Assembly: GCF_000147335.1 (NCBI RefSeq) | Contig: NC_014501.1 | Span: 5,076,501-5,140,500, forward strand | DNA: 64,000 nt | Direction of reading: 5' to 3' | From: Gloeothece verrucosa PCC 7822 | GTDB taxonomy: Bacteria > Cyanobacteriota > Cyanobacteriia > Cyanobacteriales > Microcystaceae | Shown here: in pieces, positions 60,912-64,000 of the stretch | How the letters are laid out: every line of letters begins with the position of its first letter | How positions within the stretch are numbered: position 1 is the first letter of the stretch | Program-made: the position numbers and the translations under genes | The notes under the pieces: generated by a model | Database searches by the model: none | Seen by the model: only the letters and a program-made list of their open reading frames with translations | What the model was told of the DNA's origin: nothing

Positions 60912-62597
60912 TTAATTCGATTCCGCACCAACTTCGGCCAAGATCTGGTCAACAGATTCCTCTCCCTCAAAGGTGGTTCGATCAATCCCGTAATCATAGG
61001 GTCCTGCCCATAACACAGGTTCTTCCTCGAAGTTTTCGATAATGGGAGGAGAAGAGGTTTGCCATTCTAAGGTTAGTGCCCGCCAAGGATTGCGGCCCGC
61101 TTTTTCACCTTTAAAAAGACTCCAGAAAACCGTAATGAGAAAAGGAATGGTAGAAACTCCCATCAGGTAAGCCCCAATGGTACTCAGGGAGTTTAAACCT
61201 TGGAATTGGGCATCATAGAGGGCGACACGGCGATTCATTCCCAATAATCCTAACTCGTGCATGGGCATAAAGGTTAGATTTAGCCCAATGAACGTGAGGA
61301 TAAAGTGAAGACGACCTAACGGTTCATTGATCATCCGTCCGGTCATTTTCGGGAACCAATGATAGAAGCCGGCAAACAGCCCTAAAGCCGCACCCCCAAA
61401 CAGAACATAGTGGAAATGTCCAACGATAAAATAGGTGTCATGAACATGAATATCAAAGGGAACCGAAGACACCATTACACCGGTTAACCCACCTAATAAG
61501 AAAGAAGAGACAAAGCCTATACCAAACAACATGGCCGTGTTTAAGCTCAGTTTGCCGCCCCAAATGGTAGCACACCAGCTAAAGACCTTAATTCCTGTCG
61601 GTACAGCAATCAACATGGTAGTTGCCATGAAGAACATCCGTAACCAGCCGGGGGTTCCACTGGTAAACATATGGTGCGCCCAAACGATTAAGCCCAAGAA
61701 ACTAATGGCTAAACTCGAGTAAGCGATCGCTCGATAACCGAAAATCGGTTTACGGGCATGAACGGGTAAAACTTCAGAAATCACCCCAAAGAACGGCAGA
61801 ATCATAATATAAACTGCCGGGTGGGAGTAAAACCAAAATAAGTGCTGGTAGACGACGGGATCTCCCCCGCCTGTAGGGTTAAAAAAGGCCGTGCCGGCAA
61901 TTAAGTCAAAAGACAGCAGCACCAAAGCACCGGCTAAAACAGGGGTGGAAAGAAGAATCAGAGCGGAGGTAGCGAGCATCGCCCAACAGAACAGGGGCAT
62001 ACTATGCAAATCCATCTCAGGAATTCGCATTTTCAGGATCGTGGTGATAAAGTTGATCGCCCCCAAAATCGAAGAGGTTCCTACCAACAAGATACTCAAA
62101 ATCCAAATTTCCTCACCCCACTTGCCGGATACCAGACTCAGGGGAGGGTAAGAGGTCCATCCTGCTTGAGGAGCGCCGACAAAGAAACTCGACATCAGCA
62201 ATAATCCCCCCACCGGAAATAGCCAGAAGGCTACCGCATTAAGGCGAGGAAAGGCCATGTCTTCTGTCCCAATCATCAAGGGGATCAGATAGTTGGCAAA
62301 AGCGGCTCCTGCCGGAACGATCCACAAAAAGATCATAATCGTTCCGTGCATGGTCATGAATTGGTTATACATTTCCGGAGAGATAAAATCCGGATCCGGA
62401 GTCGCTAACTCCGTTCGCATAATTTCGGCAAAAGAACCACCGACAAAGAAAAACAGGAAAGAGGTAGTTAGGTATTGAATCCCAATCACCTTGTGATCGG
62501 TACTAAAGGTAAAATAGTCTGTCCACTTCCGTTGCTGGTGTTTCGGTTCGGAAGGAGGAGTTGGCTTTGTGGCAGTAATTTCTGCTGATGTAGTCAT
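60912..62597 (-). CDS. ctaD: cytochrome c oxidase subunit I
   Basis: The 561-residue protein is the catalytic subunit of an aa3-type terminal oxidase: twelve helices, with the heme a and heme a3/CuB ligands in MHGTIMIFLWI, FWFYSHPAVYIMILP, WAHHMFTSG and VGHFHYVLFGG. The H-Y pair SHPAVY fits the proton-pumping A-type, and the K-channel region is present. It reduces O2 to water in the cyanobacterial respiratory chain on thylakoid or cytoplasmic membranes. It follows ctaC by 28 bp. The C-terminal 40-residue tail (VLWAGPYDYGIDRTTFEGEE) is typical in cyanobacteria. Confidence 0.97.
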   Translation of the reverse strand: MTTSAEITATKPTPPSEPKHQQRKWTDYFTFSTDHKVIGIQYLTTSFLFFFVGGSFAEIMRTELATPDPDFISPEMYNQFMTMHGTIMIFLWIVPAGAAFANYLIPLMIGTEDMAFPRLNAVAFWLFPVGGLLLMSSFFVGAPQAGWTSYPPLSLVSGKWGEEIWILSILLVGTSSILGAINFITTILKMRIPEMDLHSMPLFCWAMLATSALILLSTPVLAGALVLLSFDLIAGTAFFNPTGGGDPVVYQHLFWFYSHPAVYIMILPFFGVISEVLPVHARKPIFGYRAIAYSSLAISFLGLIVWAHHMFTSGTPGWLRMFFMATTMLIAVPTGIKVFSWCATIWGGKLSLNTAMLFGIGFVSSFLLGGLTGVMVSSVPFDIHVHDTYFIVGHFHYVLFGGAALGLFAGFYHWFPKMTGRMINEPLGRLHFILTFIGLNLTFMPMHELGLLGMNRRVALYDAQFQGLNSLSTIGAYLMGVSTIPFLITVFWSLFKGEKAGRNPWRALTLEWQTSSPPIIENFEEEPVLWAGPYDYGIDRTTFEGEESVDQILAEVGAESN

Positions 62598-62625
62598 AAT
62601 TAAAGATGAACTGGGACGTAAAATT

Positions 62626-63624
62626 TTACATTCCGTGATGATGAGCTAAGGAATTGATCTCGGCAAGCATTTCGCTATTAATACCCATTTCTTGAGCATA
62701 GGGAGCTAAAAATTCTCCTTCTGAAGCCGTCGCAGCATTAAAGGCGACAGTTTTTTCGGGTTGCTCGCTTTGCGCGAGGGTATTCTCTTGAACCCATTTG
62801 TTGAAATCTTCCTCGGTTTGGACATAGGCCATCGCTTTCATTCCTCCATGATAAGAACCACAGAGTTCCGCGCAGATGATGGGATATTCTCCTACTCGGT
62901 TAGAGATGAAGGCTAAGGTGGAGTCTCGGCCGGGAATAGCATCTTGTTTGAGACGTAATTCAGGAATCCACACGGCATGAAGTACGTCACTAGCACTTAT
63001 ATTGAGTTGAACTGGCCGATTAACGGGAATGTGGAGTTCTCCTGATACTATACCGGTTTCAGGATAGGTGAAAATCCAAGCAAATTGGATTCCTTTTACA
63101 TCTACTACGACGGGAGCTACTGTCTCATCTTCAGCTAAAGATGGACCAATTCCCAAGGCGATTCTTTCGGGTTGATCTCCCATAGCCATCATAGCTTGTC
63201 CACCCGAGAGGTGTCCGCCATGATAATGAGCCATCAGTCCTGGCTTGGCATCGCCGGCAGTTTTGGGATTTAAGCCGCCTATATTGGTGTAAACCTCGAA
63301 GCTATATACAGCCAGAATAAACACAATTACGGTTGGGATGGCTGTCCAGAGAATTTCTAGAGGCACATTTCCTTCGATAGGAGGCCCGTCAGTTTGATCG
63401 CCTTTGCGGCGGCGAAAAGCGAACAGGCTATAGATTAAGGCTCCTTCGACGATGAAAAATAACGCTGTGGCAATGGTCATCATCAGGTTGAAAACACTGT
63501 CTATTTGTTTTGCATCTTCTGATGCCGCCACCGGCATTAATCCATGATTCTGGCCATACCAAAGGCTGACCAACGTTAAGGCAATCCCAAGAATAAGGGT
63601 GATGATCGTACTTGGAATTTTCAC
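62626..63624 (-). CDS. ctaC: cytochrome c oxidase subunit II
   Basis: The 332-residue protein has two N-terminal transmembrane helices (IITLILGIALTLVSLWYGQN and MMTIATALFFIVEGALIYSLF) and an outside cupredoxin domain with the CuA site (DVLHAVWIPELRLKQ, CAELCGSYHGGM: two Cys, two His and Met). It accepts electrons from cytochrome c6 or plastocyanin. The domain has an insert (about 130-170) and a C-terminal extension, common in cyanobacteria. It is the first gene of the operon; the promoter should lie in 63625-63800. Confidence 0.96.
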   Translation of the reverse strand: MKIPSTIITLILGIALTLVSLWYGQNHGLMPVAASEDAKQIDSVFNLMMTIATALFFIVEGALIYSLFAFRRRKGDQTDGPPIEGNVPLEILWTAIPTVIVFILAVYSFEVYTNIGGLNPKTAGDAKPGLMAHYHGGHLSGGQAMMAMGDQPERIALGIGPSLAEDETVAPVVVDVKGIQFAWIFTYPETGIVSGELHIPVNRPVQLNISASDVLHAVWIPELRLKQDAIPGRDSTLAFISNRVGEYPIICAELCGSYHGGMKAMAYVQTEEDFNKWVQENTLAQSEQPEKTVAFNAATASEGEFLAPYAQEMGINSEMLAEINSLAHHHGM

Positions 63625-64000
63625 GGTTCTCTTCTCGATCTACGACTATTATCTAAGGGTATGATATCCTTTCAGAAATGATTGAATTATAGGTATCAAT
63701 CTGGACGGATCTTTGGCTTTTCTTTAGAATTATGCAGATAAACCTTATTTTTACCCAGTCTTAAAAATTTATTTCTCAATATTTTCTTAATCTTTTTTTT
63801 TGTATTTTTCTAATTTTTTTTGCTATGATATAAGCCTTTAAATTTAGGGTGAAAAACCCCAAATACTAAGCATTTTTATCTATGTGTCAAGCGTTAATTT
63901 CACTTAACTTGTTTTGCTCGGTATCAAGAACAATCTGTTTTGAACTATGAACCAAAGGCAACAAAGGACCGGTCTGTTCTGTTCCGGTTACGCCCAAATC
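63625..64000. other. non-coding region upstream of ctaC, with a possible gene start at the edge
   Basis: Bases 63625-63945 hold no gene; they are very AT-rich and should carry the ctaC promoter. A TATGATATAAG-type box near 63822 could serve a promoter in the plus direction. From ATG 63947 a plus-strand frame is open to the window edge (MNQRQQRTGLFCSGYAQI), too short to judge whether it is a gene. Confidence 0.35.

Overview
The window looks like the chromosome of an AT-rich unicellular cyanobacterium, probably of the Gloeothece/Cyanothece/Microcystis kind (this genus-level guess is inference). The evidence is an orange carotenoid protein with its fluorescence recovery protein, an EbsA-like and a DUF3134-like protein that I know only from cyanobacteria, a glycine-rich RRM RNA-binding protein, PEP-CTERM proteins, an aa3-type cytochrome oxidase operon, and many HIP1 octamers (GCGATCGC).

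Layout. 0-2.2 kb: small unknown genes, then frp and ocp (photoprotection). 2.2-2.8 kb: one miniature transposable element nested inside another. 2.8-7 kb: a minus-strand block with a Tat/lipoprotein-type Rieske protein, a lipoprotein rubrerythrin, a small PepSY-like membrane protein, an OmpR-type two-component system and a zinc-ribbon protein. 7-29.7 kb: ordinary housekeeping and envelope genes (SLH lipoprotein, GNAT, DRTGG/BioD-like ATPase, ebsA, dus, TPR proteins, ABC ATPase, FKBP, lytic transglycosylase, rpmB, htpG, two PEP-CTERM genes, sterol-desaturase-like enzyme, rbp, groEL with a perfect CIRCE, fabG). 29.7-35.5 kb: a solo TnpB element, a second two-component system and an HTH-NACHT NTPase.

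35.9-55.5 kb is the most unusual part. A hybrid sensor kinase gene is split into 35963-36206 and 52974-55540. Between the halves lie two apparently identical, directly repeated 907-bp IS5-family copies (36207-37113 and 52067-52973) enclosing 14.95 kb of plasmid-like DNA. The outer flanks of the IS pair are TCA/TCA and the inner flanks are TAA/TAA. Removing the insert plus one TCA restores one open kinase frame of 935 codons. Joining the two inner ends across one TAA restores a second gene, a 487-aa transposase whose halves sit at opposite ends of the insert. Together these show that the insert was a closed circle of about 15.86 kb including one IS, fused to the chromosome through the IS (by homologous recombination between IS copies or by replicative cointegration). 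Chromosomal integration as drawn, rather than an assembly join at the repeated IS, needs long reads to confirm.

The plasmid carries a replicative helicase with a DnaB-type N-terminal domain, a repeat-rich non-coding region that may be the origin, an XRE repressor with an operator/promoter, a ribbon-helix-helix plus decayed TIR pair, a phage-regulator-like protein, and a 7.5-kb plus-strand run of mostly unknown small genes. That run includes a PD-(D/E)XK nuclease and a DnaQ-type exonuclease. A TTAGCGTA/TACGCTAA palindrome recurs on this molecule.

55.5-64 kb: a REC-GAF response regulator overlapping the kinase end, yidD, small secreted or unknown proteins, a coiled-coil protein, and ctaC-ctaD-ctaE on the minus strand.
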